Shown in pieces: positions 52,335-64,000 of a stretch of 64,000 bases of DNA. Location of the stretch: positions 531,001 to 595,000 of the forward strand of contig CANTUQ010000296.1 of the NCBI GenBank assembly GCA_947683425.1, read 5' to 3'. This DNA comes from Excoecaria cochinchinensis (taxonomy: Eukaryota; Streptophyta; Magnoliopsida; Malpighiales; Euphorbiaceae). Within the stretch, counting starts at the first letter, position 1; the number at the start of each line of letters is the position of its first letter. The notes beneath the pieces were generated by a model, which saw only the letters and a list, made by a program, of their open reading frames with translations, was not told the DNA's origin and did no database searches. Position numbers and translations under genes: made by a program.

Positions 52335-55300
52335 GACGAATTTTTACGGGTACCACTAGGGGAAATCAACAGAATCGAGAAATCGTAAAAAGTGGTGAAA
52401 TTTTGGATCCGAGTCCAATAATTCGGGAAAACTTGAGTGGAATAGCTACTGGAAGCCTGCCGGTCACAATGCGTCGAGAATTGGCTTCGTCGGAATCTGA
52501 CGAATTTTTACGGATTTTCCTAGGGGCACTAGGGGAAATCACCAGAATCGAGAAATCGTAAAAAGTGGTGAAATTTTTGATCCGAGTCCAATAATTCGGG
52601 AAAACTTGATTCGAATAGCTACTGGAAGCCTGCCGGTCACAACGCGTCGAGAATTGGCTTCGTCGGAATCTGACGAATTTTTACGTATTTCCCTAGGGTA
52701 CCACTAGGGGAAATCACCAGAATCGAGAAATCGTAAAAAGTGGTGAAATTTTGGATCCGAGTCCATTAATTCGGGAAAACTTGATTGGAATAGCTACTGG
52801 AAGCCTACCGGTCACAACGCATCGAGAATTGGCTTCGTTGGAATCTGACGAATTTTTACGCATTTCCCTAGGGGTACCACTAGGGGAAATCACCAGAATC
52901 GAGAAATCGTAAAAAGTGGTGAAATTTTGGATCCGAGTCCAATAATTCGGAAAAACTTGATTGGAATAGCTACTGGAAGCCTGCCGGTCACAACGAGTCG
53001 AGAATTGGCTTCGTCGGAATCTGACGAATTTTCACGGATTTCCCTAGGGGGACCACTAGGGGAAATCACCAGAATCGAGAAATCGTAAAAAGTGGTGAAA
53101 TTTTCGATCCGAGTCCAATAATTCGGGAAAACTCGATTGGGATAGCTACTGGAAGCTTGCCGGTCACAACGCATCGAGAATTGGCCTCGTCGGAATCTGA
53201 CGAATTTTTTCGGATTTTCCTAGGGGTACCACTAGGGAAAATCACCAGAATCGAAAAATCGTAAAAAGCGGTGAAATTTTGGATCCGAGTCCAATAATTC
53301 GGGAAAACTCGATTGGGATAGCTACTGGAAGCTTGCCGGTCACAACACATCGAGAATTGGCCTCGTAGGAATCTAATGAATTTTTACGGATTTCCCTAGG
53401 GGTACCACTAGGGAAAATCACAGAATCGAAAAATCGTAAAAAGCGGTGAAATTTTAGATTCGAGTCGAATAATTCGGGAAAACTCGATTGGGATAGCTAC
53501 TAGAAGCTTGCCGGTCACAACGCATCGAGAATTGGCCTCGTCGGAATCTGACGAATTTTTACGGATTTCCCTAGGGGTACCACTAGGGAAAATCACCAGA
53601 ATCGAAAAATCATAAAAAGTGGTGAAATCTTGGATCCGAGTCCAATAATTCGGGAAAACTCGATTGGGATAGCTACTGGAAGCTTGCCGGTCACAACGCA
53701 TCGAGAATTGGCCTCTTCGGAATCTGACGAATTTTTACGGATTTCCCTAGGTGTACCACTAGGGAAAATCACCAGAATCGAGAAATCGTAAAAAGTGGTG
53801 AAATCTTTGATCCGAATCCAATAATTCGGGAAAACTCGATTGGGATAGCTACTGGAAGCTTGCCGGTCACAACGCATCGAGAATTGGCCACGTCGGAATC
53901 TGACGAATTTTTACGGATTTCCCTATGGGTACCACTAGGGGAAATCACCAGAATCGAGAAATAGTAAAAAGTGGTGAAATTTTTGATCCGAGTCCAAAAA
54001 TTTGGGAAAACTCGATTGGGATAGCTACTGGAAGCTTGCCGGTCACAACGCATCGAGAATTGGCCTCGTCGGAATCTGACGAATTTTTACGGATTTCCCT
54101 AGGGGTACCGCTAGGGAAAATCAAAAGAATCGAGAAATCGTAAAAAGTGGTGAAATTTTGGATCCGAGTCGAATAATTCGGGAAAACTCGATTGGGATAG
54201 CTACTAGAAGCTTGCCGGTCACAACGCATCGAGAATTGGCCTCGTCGGAATCTGACGAATTTTTACGGGTACCACTAGGGGAAATCAACAGAATCGAGAA
54301 ATCGTAAAAAGTGGTGAAATTTTGGATCCGAGTCCAATAATTCGGGAAAACTTGAGTGGAATAGCTACTGGAAGCCTGCCGGTCACAATGCGTCGAGAAT
54401 TGGCTTCGTCGGAATCTGACGAGTTTTTACGGATTTTCCTAGGGGCACTAGGGGAAATCACCAGAATCGAGAAATCGTAAAAAGTGGTGAAATTTTTGAT
54501 CCGAGTCCAATAATTCGGGAAAACTTGATTCGAATAGCTACTGGAAGCCTGCCGGTCACAACGCGTCGAGAATTGGCTTCGTCGGAATCTGACGAATTTT
54601 TACGTATTTCCCTAGGGTACCACTAGGGAAAATCACCAGAATCGAGAAATTGTAAAAAGTGGTGAAATTTTGGATCCGAGTCCATTAATTCGGGAAAACT
54701 TGATTGGAATAGCTACTGGAAGCCTACCGGTCACAACGCATCGAGAATTGGCTTCGTCGGAATCTGACGAATTTTTACGCATTTTCCTAGGGGTACCACT
54801 AGGGGAAATCACCAGAATCGAGAAATCGTAAAAAGTGGTGAAATTTTGGATCCGAGTCCAATAATTCGGAAAAACTTGATTGGAATAGCTACTGGAAGCC
54901 TGCCGGTCACAACGAGTCGAGAATTGGCTTCGTCGGAATCTGACGAATTTTCACGGATTTCCCTAGGGGGACCACTAGGGGAAATCACCAGAATCGAGAA
55001 ATCGTAAAAAGTGGTGAAATTTTCGATCCGAGTCCAATAATTCGGGAAAACTCGATTGGGATAGCTACTGGAAGCTTGCCGGTCACAACGCATCGAGAAT
55101 TGGCCTCGTCGAAATCTGACGAATTTTTTCGGATTTTCCTAGGGGTACCACTAGGGAAAATCACCAGAATCGAAAAATCGTAAAAAGCGGTGAAATTTTG
55201 GATCCGAGTCCAATAATTCGGGAAAACTCGATTGGGATAGCTACTGGAAGCTTGCCGGTCACAACACATCGAGAATTGGCCTCGTAGGAATCTAATGAAT

Positions 55301-56172
55301 TTTTACGGATTTCCCTAGGGGTACCACTAGGGAAAATCACAGAATCGAAAAATCGTAAAAAGCGGTGAAATTTTAGATTCGAGTCGAATAATTCGGGAAA
55401 ACTCGATTGGGATAGCTACTAGAAGCTTGCCGGTCACAACGCATCGAGAATTGGCCTCGTCGGAATCTGATGAATTTTGACGGATTTCCCTAGGGGTACC
55501 ACTAGGGAAAATCACCAGAATCGAAAAATCATAAAAAGTGGTGAAATCTTGGATCCGAGTCCAATAATTCGGGAAAACTCGATTGGGATAGCTACTGGAA
55601 GCTTGCCGGTCACAACGCATCGAGAATTGGCCTCTTCGGAATCTGACGAATTTTTACGGATTTCCCTAGGTGTACCACTAGGGAAAATCACCAGAATCGA
55701 GAAATCGTAAAAAGTGGTGAAATCTTTGATCCGAATCCAATAATTCGGGAAAACTCGATTGGGATAGCTACTGGAAGCTTGCCGGTCACAACGCATCGAG
55801 AATTGGCCACGTCGGAATCTGACGAATTTTTACGGATTTCCCTATGGGTACCACTAGGGGAAATCACCAGAATCGAGAAATAGTAAAAAGTGGTGAAATT
55901 TTTGATCCGAGTCCAAAAATTTGGGAAAACTCGATTGGGATAGCTACTGGAAGCTTGCCGGTCACAACGCATCGAGAATTGGCCTCGTCGGAATCTGACG
56001 AATTTTTACGGATTTCCCTAGGGGTACCGCTAGGGAAAATCAAAAGAATCGAGAAATCGTAAAAAGTGGTGAAATTTTGGATCCGAGTCGAATAATTCGG
56101 GAAAACTCGATTGGGATAGCTACTAGAAGCTTGCCGGTCACAACGCATCGAGAATTGGCCTCGTCGGAATCT
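52335..56172. repeat. Tandem duplication of a 1,919-bp satellite block in array C
   Basis: Eleven monomers minus 17 bp are present twice. Two deletion monomers mark both copies: TTTTTACGGGTACCAC lacking about a dozen bases (52341/54260) and TAGGGGCACTAGGGG lacking four bases (about 52520/54439). Other shared private variants are CGTATTTCCCTAGGGTACC, AATTTTCGATCCG and CACAACACATCG. Only a few substitutions separate the copies. Confidence 0.88.
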
Positions 56173-57269
56173 GACGAATTTTTACGGATTTCCCTAGGGG
56201 TACCGCTAGGGAAAATCACAAGAATCGAGAAATCGTAAAAAGTGGTGAAATTTTGGATCAGAGTCCAATAATTCGGCAAAACTTGATTGGAATAGCTACT
56301 GGAAGCCTGCCGGTCACAACGCGTCGAGAATTGGCTTCGTCGGAATCTGACGAATTATTACGGATTTCCCTAGGGGTACCACTAGGGGAAATCACCAGAA
56401 TCGAGAAATCGTAAAAAGTGGTGAAATTTTGGATCCGAGTCAAATAATTCGGGAAAACTTGATTGGAATAGCTACTGGAAGCCTACCGGTCACAACGCGT
56501 CGAGAATTGGCTTCATCGGAATCTGACGAATTTTTACGGATTTCCCTAGCGGTACCACTAGGAGAAATCACTAGAATCGAGAAATCGTAAAAAGTGGTGA
56601 AATTTTGGATCCGAGTCCAATAATTCGGGAAAACTTGATTGGAATAGCTACTGGAAGCCTGCCGGTCACAACGCGTCGAGAATTGGCTTCGTCGGAATCT
56701 GACGAATTTTTACAGATTTTCCTAGGGGTACCACTAGGGGAAATCACCAGAATCGAGAAATCGTAAAAAGTGGTAAAATTTTGGATCCGAGTCCAATAAT
56801 TCGTGAAAACTTGATTGGAATAGCTACTGGAAGCCTGCCGGTCACAACGCGTCGAGAATTGGCTTCGTCGGAATCTGACAAATTTTTACGGATTTCCCTA
56901 GGGGTACCACTAGAGAAAATCACCAGAATCGAAAAATTGTAAAAAGTGGTGAAATTTTGGATCCGAGTCCAACAATTCGGGAAAACTTGATTGGAATAGC
57001 TACTGGAAGCCTGCCGGTCACAACGCGTCAAGAATTGGCTTCGTCGGAATCTGACAAATTTTTACGGATTTCCCAAATGGTACCACTAGAGAAAATCACC
57101 AGAATCGAGAAATCATAAAAAGTGGTGAAATTTTGGATACGAGTCCAATAATTCGGGAAAACTTAATTGGAATAGCTACTGGAAGCCTGCCGGTCACAAC
57201 GCGTCGAGAATTGGTTTCGTCGAAATCTGACGAATTTTTACGGATTTTCCTAGGGGTACCACTAGCGGA

Positions 57270-60200
57270 AATCACCAGAATCGTGAAATCATAAAAAGTG
57301 GTGAAATTTTGTATCCGAGTCCAATAATTCGGGAAAACTTGATTGTAATACCTACTGGAAGCCTGCCGGTCACAACGCGTCGAGAATTGGCTTCGTCGGA
57401 ATCTGACGAATTTTTACGGATTTCCCTAGGGGTACCGCTAGGGGAAATCACCAGAATCGAGAATCGTAAAAAGTGGTGAAATTTTGGATCCGAGTCCAAT
57501 AATTCGGGAAAACTTGATTGGAATAGCCACTGGAAGCCTGCCGGTCACAACGCGTCGAGAATTGGCTTCGTCGAAATCTGACGAATTTTTACGGATTTCC
57601 CTAGGGGTACCACTAGGGGAAGTCACCAGAATCGAGAAATCGTAAAAAGTGGTGAAATTTTGGATCCGAGTCCAATAATTCGGGAAAACTTGATTGGAAT
57701 AGCTACTGGAAGCCTGCCGGTCACAACGCGTCGAGAATTGGCTTCGTCGGATTCTGACGAAATTTTACGGATTTCCCTAGGGGTACAACTAGGGGAAATC
57801 ACCAGAATCGAGAAATCTTAAAAAGTGGTGAAATTTTTGATCCGAGTCCAATAATTCGGGAAAACTTGATTGGAATAGCTACTGGAAGCCTGCCGGTCAC
57901 AACGCGTCGAGAATTGGCTTCGTCGGAATCTGACGAATTTTTACGGATTTTCCTAGGGGTACCACTAGGGAAAATCACCAGAATCGAGAAATCGTAAAAA
58001 GTGGTGAAATTTTGGATCCGAGTCCAATAATTCGGGAAAACTTGATTGGAATATCTACTGGAAGCCTGCCGGTCATAACGCGTCGAGAATTGGCTTCGTC
58101 GGAATCTGACAAATTTTTACGGATTTCCCTTGGGGTACCACTAGAGAAAATCACCAGAATCGAGAAATCGTAAAAAGTGGTGAAATTTTGGATCCGAGTC
58201 CAATAATTCGGGAAAACTTGATTGTAATACCTACTGGAAGCCTGCCGGTCACAACGCGTCGAGAATTGGCTTCGTCGGATTCTGATGAAATTTTACGGAT
58301 TTCCCTAGGGGTACCACTAGGGGAAATCACCAGAATCGAGAAATCTTAAAAAGTGGTGAAATTTTTGATCCGAGTCCAATAATTCGGGAAAACTTGATTG
58401 GAATAGCTACTGGAAGCCTGCCGGTCACAACGCGTCGAGAATTGGCTTCGTCGGAATCTGATAAATTTTTACGGATTTCCCTAGGGGTACCACTAGGGAA
58501 AATCACCAGAATCGAGAAATCGTAAAAAGTGGTGAAATTTTGGATCCGAGTCCAATAATTCGGAAAAACTTGATTGGAATAGCTACTGGAAGCCTGCCGG
58601 TCACAACGCGTCGAGAATTGGCTTCGTCGGAATCTGACAAATTTTTACGGATTTCCCTTGGGGTACCACTAGAGAAAATCACCAGAATCGAGAAATCGTA
58701 AAAAGTGGTGAAATTTTGGATCCGAGTCCAATAATTCGGGAAAGCTTGATTGTAATACCTACTGGAAGCCTGCCAGTCACAACGCGTCGAGAATTGGCTT
58801 CGTCGGAATCTGACGAATTTTTACGGATTTCCCTAGGGGTACCGCTAGGGGAAATCACCAGAATCGAGAATCGTAAAAAGTGGTGAAATTTTGGATCCGA
58901 GTCCAATAATTCGGGAAAACTTGATTGGAATAGCCACTGGAAGCCTGCCGGTCACAACGCGTCAAAAATTGGCTTCGTCGGAATCTGACGAATTTTTACG
59001 GATTTCCCTAGGGGTACCACTAGGGGAAGTCACCAGAATCGAGAAATCGTAAAAAGTGGTGAAATTTTGGATCCGAGTCCAATAATTCGGGAAAACTTGA
59101 TTGGAATAGCTACTGGAAGCCTGCCGGTCACAACGCGTCGAGAATTGGTTTCGTCGGATTCTGACGAAATTTTACGGATTTCCCTAGGGGTACCACTAGG
59201 GGAAATCACCAGAATCGAGAAATCTTAAAAAGTGGTGAAATTTTTGATCCGAATCCAATAATTCGGGAAAACTTGATTGGAATTGCTACTGGAAGCCTGC
59301 CGGTCACAACGCGTCAAGAATTGGCTTCGTCGGAATCTGACGAATTTTTACGGATTTCCCTAGGGGTACCACTAGGGAAAATCACCAGAATCGAAAAATC
59401 GTAAAAAGTGGTGAAATTTTGGATCCGAGTCCAATAATTCGGGAAAACTTGATTGGAATATCTACTGGAAGCCTGCCGGTCACAACGTGACGAGAATTGG
59501 CTTCGTCGGAATCTGACGAATTTTTACGGATTTCCTTGGGGGTACCACTAGGGGAAATCACCAGAATCGAGAAATCGTAAAAAGTGGTGAAATTTTGGAT
59601 CCGAGTCCAATAATTCGGGAAAACTTGATTGGAATAGCTACTGGAAGCCTGCCGGTCACAACGCGTCGAGAATTGGCTTCGTCGAAATCTGACGAATTTT
59701 TACGGATTTCCCTAGGGGTACCACTAGAGAAAATCACCAGAATCGAGAAATCGTAAAAAGTGGTGAAATTTTGGATCCGAGTCCAACAATTCGGGAAAAC
59801 TTGATTGGAATAGCTACTGGAAGCCTGCCGGTCACAACGCGTCATGAATTGGCTTCGTCGGAATCTGACAAATTTTTACGGATTTCCCAAATGGTACCAC
59901 TATAGAAAATCACCAGAATCGAGAAATCATAAAAAGTGGTGAAATTTTGGATACGAGTCCAATAATTCGGGAAAACTTAATTGGAATAGCTACTGGAAGC
60001 CTGCCGGTCACAACGCGTCGAGAATTGGTTTTGTCGAAATCTGACGAATTTTTACGGATTTTCCTAGGGGTACCACTAGCGGAAATCACCAGAATCGTGA
60101 AATCATAAAAAGTGGTGAAATTTTGGATCCGAGTCCAATAATTCGGGAAAACTTGATTGTAATACCTACTGGAAGCCTGCCGGTCACAACGCGTCGAGAA

Positions 60201-61000
60201 TTGGCTTCGTCGGAATCTGACGAATTTTTACGGATTTCCCTAGGGGTACCGCTAGGGGAAATCACCAGAATCGAGAATCGTAAAAAGTGGTGAAATTTTG
60301 GATCCGAGTCCAATAATTCGGGAAAACTTGATTGGAATAGCCACTGGAAGCCTGCCGGTCACAACGCGTCAAGAATTGGCTTCGTCGGAATCTGACGAAT
60401 TTTTACGGATTTCCCTAGGGGTACCACTAGGGGAAGTCACCAGAATCGAGAAATCGTAAAAAGTGGTGAAATTTTTGATCCGAGTCCAATAATTCGGGAA
60501 AACTTGATTGGAATAGCTACTGGAAGCCTGCCGGTCACAACGCGTCGAGAATTGGCTTCGTCGGATTCTGACGAAATTTTACGGATTTCCCTAGGGGTAC
60601 CACTAGGGGAAATCACCAGAATCGAGAAATCTTAAAAAGTGGTGAAATTTTTGATCCGAGTCCAATAATTCGGGAAAACTTGATTGGAATAGCTACTGGA
60701 AGCCTGCCGGTCACAACGCGTCAAGAATTGGCTTCGTCGGAATCTGACGAATTTTTACGGATTTCCCTAGGGGTACCACTAGGGAAAATCACCAGAATCG
60801 AGAAATCGTAAAAAGTGGTGAAATTTTGGATCCGAGTCCAATAATTCGGGAAAACTTGATTGGAATATCTACTGGAAGCCTGCCGGTCACAACGTGACGA
60901 GAATTGGCTTCGTCGGAATCTGACGAATTTTTACGGATTTCCTTGGGGGTACCACTAGGGGAAATCACCAGAATCGAGAAATCGTAAAAAGTGGTGAAAT
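57270..61000. repeat. Higher-order repeat, 1,407 bp (8 monomers minus 1 bp), about 2.7 copies
   Basis: Private variants recur at exact 1,407-bp spacing: TAGCCACTGG (about 57525, 58932, 60339), the 1-bp deletion ATCGAGAATCG (about 57457, 58864, 60271), GGATTCTGACGAAATTT (about 57747, 59154, 60561) and GGAATATCTACTGG (about 58049, 59456, 60863). The third copy is incomplete; after about 61,000 the sequence instead matches the block at 56,260 (offset 4,749 bp). Confidence 0.85.
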
Positions 61001-64000
61001 TTTGGATCAGAGTCCAATAATTCGGGAAAACGTGATTGGAATAGCTACTGGAAGCCTGCCGGTCACAACGCGTCGAGAATTGGCTTCGTCGGAATCTGAC
61101 GAATTATTACGGATTTCCCTAGGGGTACCACTAGGGGAAATCACCAGAATCGAGAAATCGTAAAAAGTGGTGAAATTTTGGATCCGAGTCAAATAATTCG
61201 GGAAAACTTGATTGGAATAGCTACTGGAAGCCTACCGGTCACAACGCGTCGAGAATTGGCTTCATCGGAATCTGACGAATTTTTACGGATTTCGCTAGCG
61301 GTACCACTAGGAGAAATCACTAGAATGGAGAAATCGTAAAAAGTGGTGAAATTTTGGATCCGAGTCCAATAATTCGGGAAAACTTGATTGGAATAGCTAC
61401 TGGAAGGCTGCCGATCACAACGCATCGAGAATTGGCTTCGTCGGAATCTGACGAATTTTTACGGATTTTCCTAGGGGTACCACTAGGGGAAATCACCAGA
61501 ATCGAGAAATCGTAAAAAGTGGTAAAATTTTGGATCCGAGTCCAATAATTCGGGAAAACTTGATTGGAATAGCTACTGGAAGCCTGCCGGTCACAACGCG
61601 TCGAGAATTGGCTTCGTCGGAATCTGATAAATTTTTACGGATTTCCCTTGGGGTACCACTAGAGAAAATCACCAGAATCGAGAAATCGTAAAAAGTGGTG
61701 AAATTTTGGATCCGAGTCCAACAATTCGGGAAAACTTGATTGGAATAGCTACTGGAAGCCTGCCGGTCACAACGCGTCAAGAATTGGCTTCGTCGAAATC
61801 TGAAGAATTTTTACGGATTTCTCTAGGGGTACCACTAGGGGAAATCACCAGAATCGAGAAATCGTAAAAAGTGGTGAAATTTTGGATCCGAGTCCAATAA
61901 TTCGGGAAAACTTGATGGGAATAGCTACTGGAAGCCTGCCGGTCACAACGCGTCGAGAATTGGCTTCGTCGAGATCTGACGAATTTTTACGGATTTCCCT
62001 AGGGATACCACTAGGGAAAATCACCAGAATCGAGAAATCGTAAAAAGTGGTGAAATTTTTGATCTGAGTCCAATAATTCGGGAAAACTTGATTGGAATAG
62101 CTACTGGAAGCCTGCCGGTCACAACGCGTCGAGAATTGGCTTCGTCGGAATCTGACGAATTTTTTCGGATTTCCCTAGGGGTACCACTAGGGGAAATCAC
62201 AAGAATCGAGAAATCGTAAAAATTGGTGAAATTTTGGATCCGAGTCCAATAATTCAGAAAAACTTGATTGGAATAGCTACTGGAAGCCTGCTGGTCACAA
62301 CGCGTCGAGAATTGGCTTCGTCGGAATCTGACGAATTTTTACGGATTTCCCTAGGGGTACCACTAGGGGAAATAACAAGAATCGAGAAATCGTAAAAAGT
62401 GGTGAAATTTTGGATCCGAGTCCAATAATTCGGGAAAACTTGATTGGAATAGCTACTGGAAGCCTGCCGGTCACAACGCGTCGAGAATTGGCTTCGTCGG
62501 AATCTGACGAATTTTTACGGATTTCTCTAGGGGTACCACTAGGGGAAATCACCAGAATCGAGAAATCGTAAAAAGTGGTGAAATTTTGGATCCGAGTCCA
62601 ATAATTCGGGAAAACTTGATTGGAATAGCTACTAGAAGCCTGCCGGTCACAATGCGTCGAGAATTGGTTTCGTCGCAATCTGACGAATTTTTACGGATTT
62701 CCCTAGGGGTACCACTAGGGGAAATCACAAGAATCGAGAAATCATAAAAAGTGGTGAAATTTTGGATCCGAGTCCAATAATTCGGGAAAACTTGATTGGA
62801 ATAGCTACTGGAAGCCTACCGGTCACATCGCGTCGAGAATTGGCTTCGTCGGAATCTGACGAATTTTTACGGATTTTCCTAGGGGAACCACTAGGGGAAA
62901 TCACCAGAATCGAGAAATCGTAAAAAGTGGTGAAATTTTGGATCCGAGTTCAATAATTCGGGAAAACTTGATTGGAATAGCTACTGGAAGTCTGCCGGTC
63001 ACAACGCGTTGAGAATTGGTTTCGTCGGAATCTGACGAATTTTTACGAATTTTCCTAGGGGTAGCACTAGGGGAAATCACCAGAATCGAGAAATCATAAA
63101 AAGTGGTGAAATTTTGGATCCGAGTCCAATAATTCGGGAAAACTTGAATTGAATAGATACTGGAAGCCTGCCGGTCACAACGCGTCGAGAATTGGCTTCG
63201 TCGAAATCTGACGAATTTTTACGGATTTCACTAGGGTACCACTAGGGGAAATCACCAGAATCGAGAAATCGTAAAAAGTGGTGAAATTTTTGATCCGAGT
63301 CCACTAATTCGGGAAAACTTGATTGGAATAGCTACTGGAAGCCTGCCGGTCACAACGCGTCGAGAATTGGCTTCGTCGGAATCTGACGAATTTTTACGGA
63401 TTTTCCTAGGGGAACCACTAGGGGAAATCACCAGAATCGAGAAATCGTAAAAAGTGGTGAAATTTTGGATCCGAGTCCAATAATTCGGGAAAACTTGATT
63501 GGAATAGCTACTAGAAGCCTGCCGGTCACAACGTGTCGAGAATTGGCTTCGTCGGAATTTGACGAATTTTTACGGATTTCCCTAGGGGTACCACTAGGGG
63601 AAATCACCAGAATCGAGAAATCGTAAAAAGTGGTGAAATTTTGGATCCGAGTCCAATAATTCGGGAAAACTTGATTGGAATAGCCACTGGAAGCCTGCCA
63701 GTCACAACACGTCGAGAATTGGCTTCGTCGAAATCTGACGAATTTTTACGGATTTCCCTAGGGGTACCACTAGGGGAAATCACCAGAATCGAGAAATCGT
63801 AAAAAGTGGTGAAATTTTGGATCCGAGTCCAATAATTCGGGAAAACTTGATTGGAATAGCTACTGGAAGCCTGCCGGTCACAACGCGTCGAGAATTGGCT
63901 TCGTCGCAATCTGACGAATTTTTACGGATTTTCCTAGGCGTACCACTAGGGAAAATCACAAGAATCGAGAAATCGTAAAAAGTGGTGAAATTTTGGATCC

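Larger units (their letters stand above)
50668..64000. repeat. 176-bp satellite, array C (diverged subfamily, about 75 monomers)
   Basis: This is the same unit as arrays A and B but a different subfamily: GAATCTGACG instead of GAACCTGACG, ATCGAGAAATCG instead of ATCGAAAAATCG, and, from about 52.2-53.1, 54.3-55.0 and 56.3 kb on, AACTTGATTGGAATAGC, AAGCCTGCCGG and ACGCGTCGAGAATTGGCTTCG. It is more variable per monomer than array B, with several deletion units. It contains no genes and runs off the right edge. Confidence 0.96.

Noticed and set aside
139..63909. Repeated minus-strand ORFs of about 94 codons (up to 212) throughout the satellite
   Set aside because: They follow the 176-bp period, overlap each other in shifted frames and lengthen only where a 1-bp insertion makes 177-bp units. 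No start context or conservation beyond the DNA repeat supports coding.
13783..64000. CRISPR array or prokaryotic repeat system
   Set aside because: The units are contiguous 176-bp monomers without unique spacers, in a plant retrotransposon context.

Overview
The window is plant repetitive DNA with no host gene. It contains 176-bp satellite arrays, close to nucleosome length and of the kind found at centromeres or other heterochromatin, interrupted by three Ty3/gypsy LTR retrotransposons of plant-specific lineages: Athila, Tekay/Del and Tat. That points to a flowering plant, probably a eudicot. The species cannot be named from the sequence alone.

Layout: (1) 1-1805, satellite array A. (2) 1806-13782, a complete Athila-type element on the + strand. 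It has 1,393-bp LTRs that differ at one visible base, a 5-bp target duplication AGCTA, a tRNA-Asp primer site, an intact gag-pol ORF and a second intact ORF in the env position. (3) 13783-30365, satellite array B, about 94 monomers, very uniform at its left end and increasingly variable to the right, with several block duplications. (4) 30366-50667, a Tekay/Del-type element on the + strand. It has a 3.9-kb 5' LTR, but its internal region is only 0.8 kb and encodes a shortened Gag without pol. (5) 35350-49937, a 14.6-kb Tat-lineage element on the - strand, nested in the 3' LTR of element 2 (target duplication GGTGG). Its polyprotein has two in-frame stop codons around the integrase zinc finger, and it has a 100-bp tandem repeat in its 3' untranslated region. 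(6) 50668-64000, satellite array C, a diverged subfamily organised in higher-order repeats (1,919-bp duplication; three copies of a 1,407-bp eight-monomer unit).

History read from the nesting: element 2 entered the satellite, element 3 entered element 2, the right end of element 2 was then lost in a microhomology-type junction that now abuts a different satellite subfamily, and element 1 inserted very recently into the homogeneous part of the array. Element 1 carries everything an autonomous element needs. Element 2 would need proteins supplied in trans. Element 3 is disabled by the two stops.

The least expected signals are small dyad-symmetric structures inside the retrotransposons. All three unrelated elements carry a dense cluster of short CpG-rich, self-complementary motifs in their LTRs (also in gag and the 3' spacer of element 1), and the LTR of element 2 holds six successive 5-bp-stem mini-hairpins whose stems differ in sequence but keep pairing.
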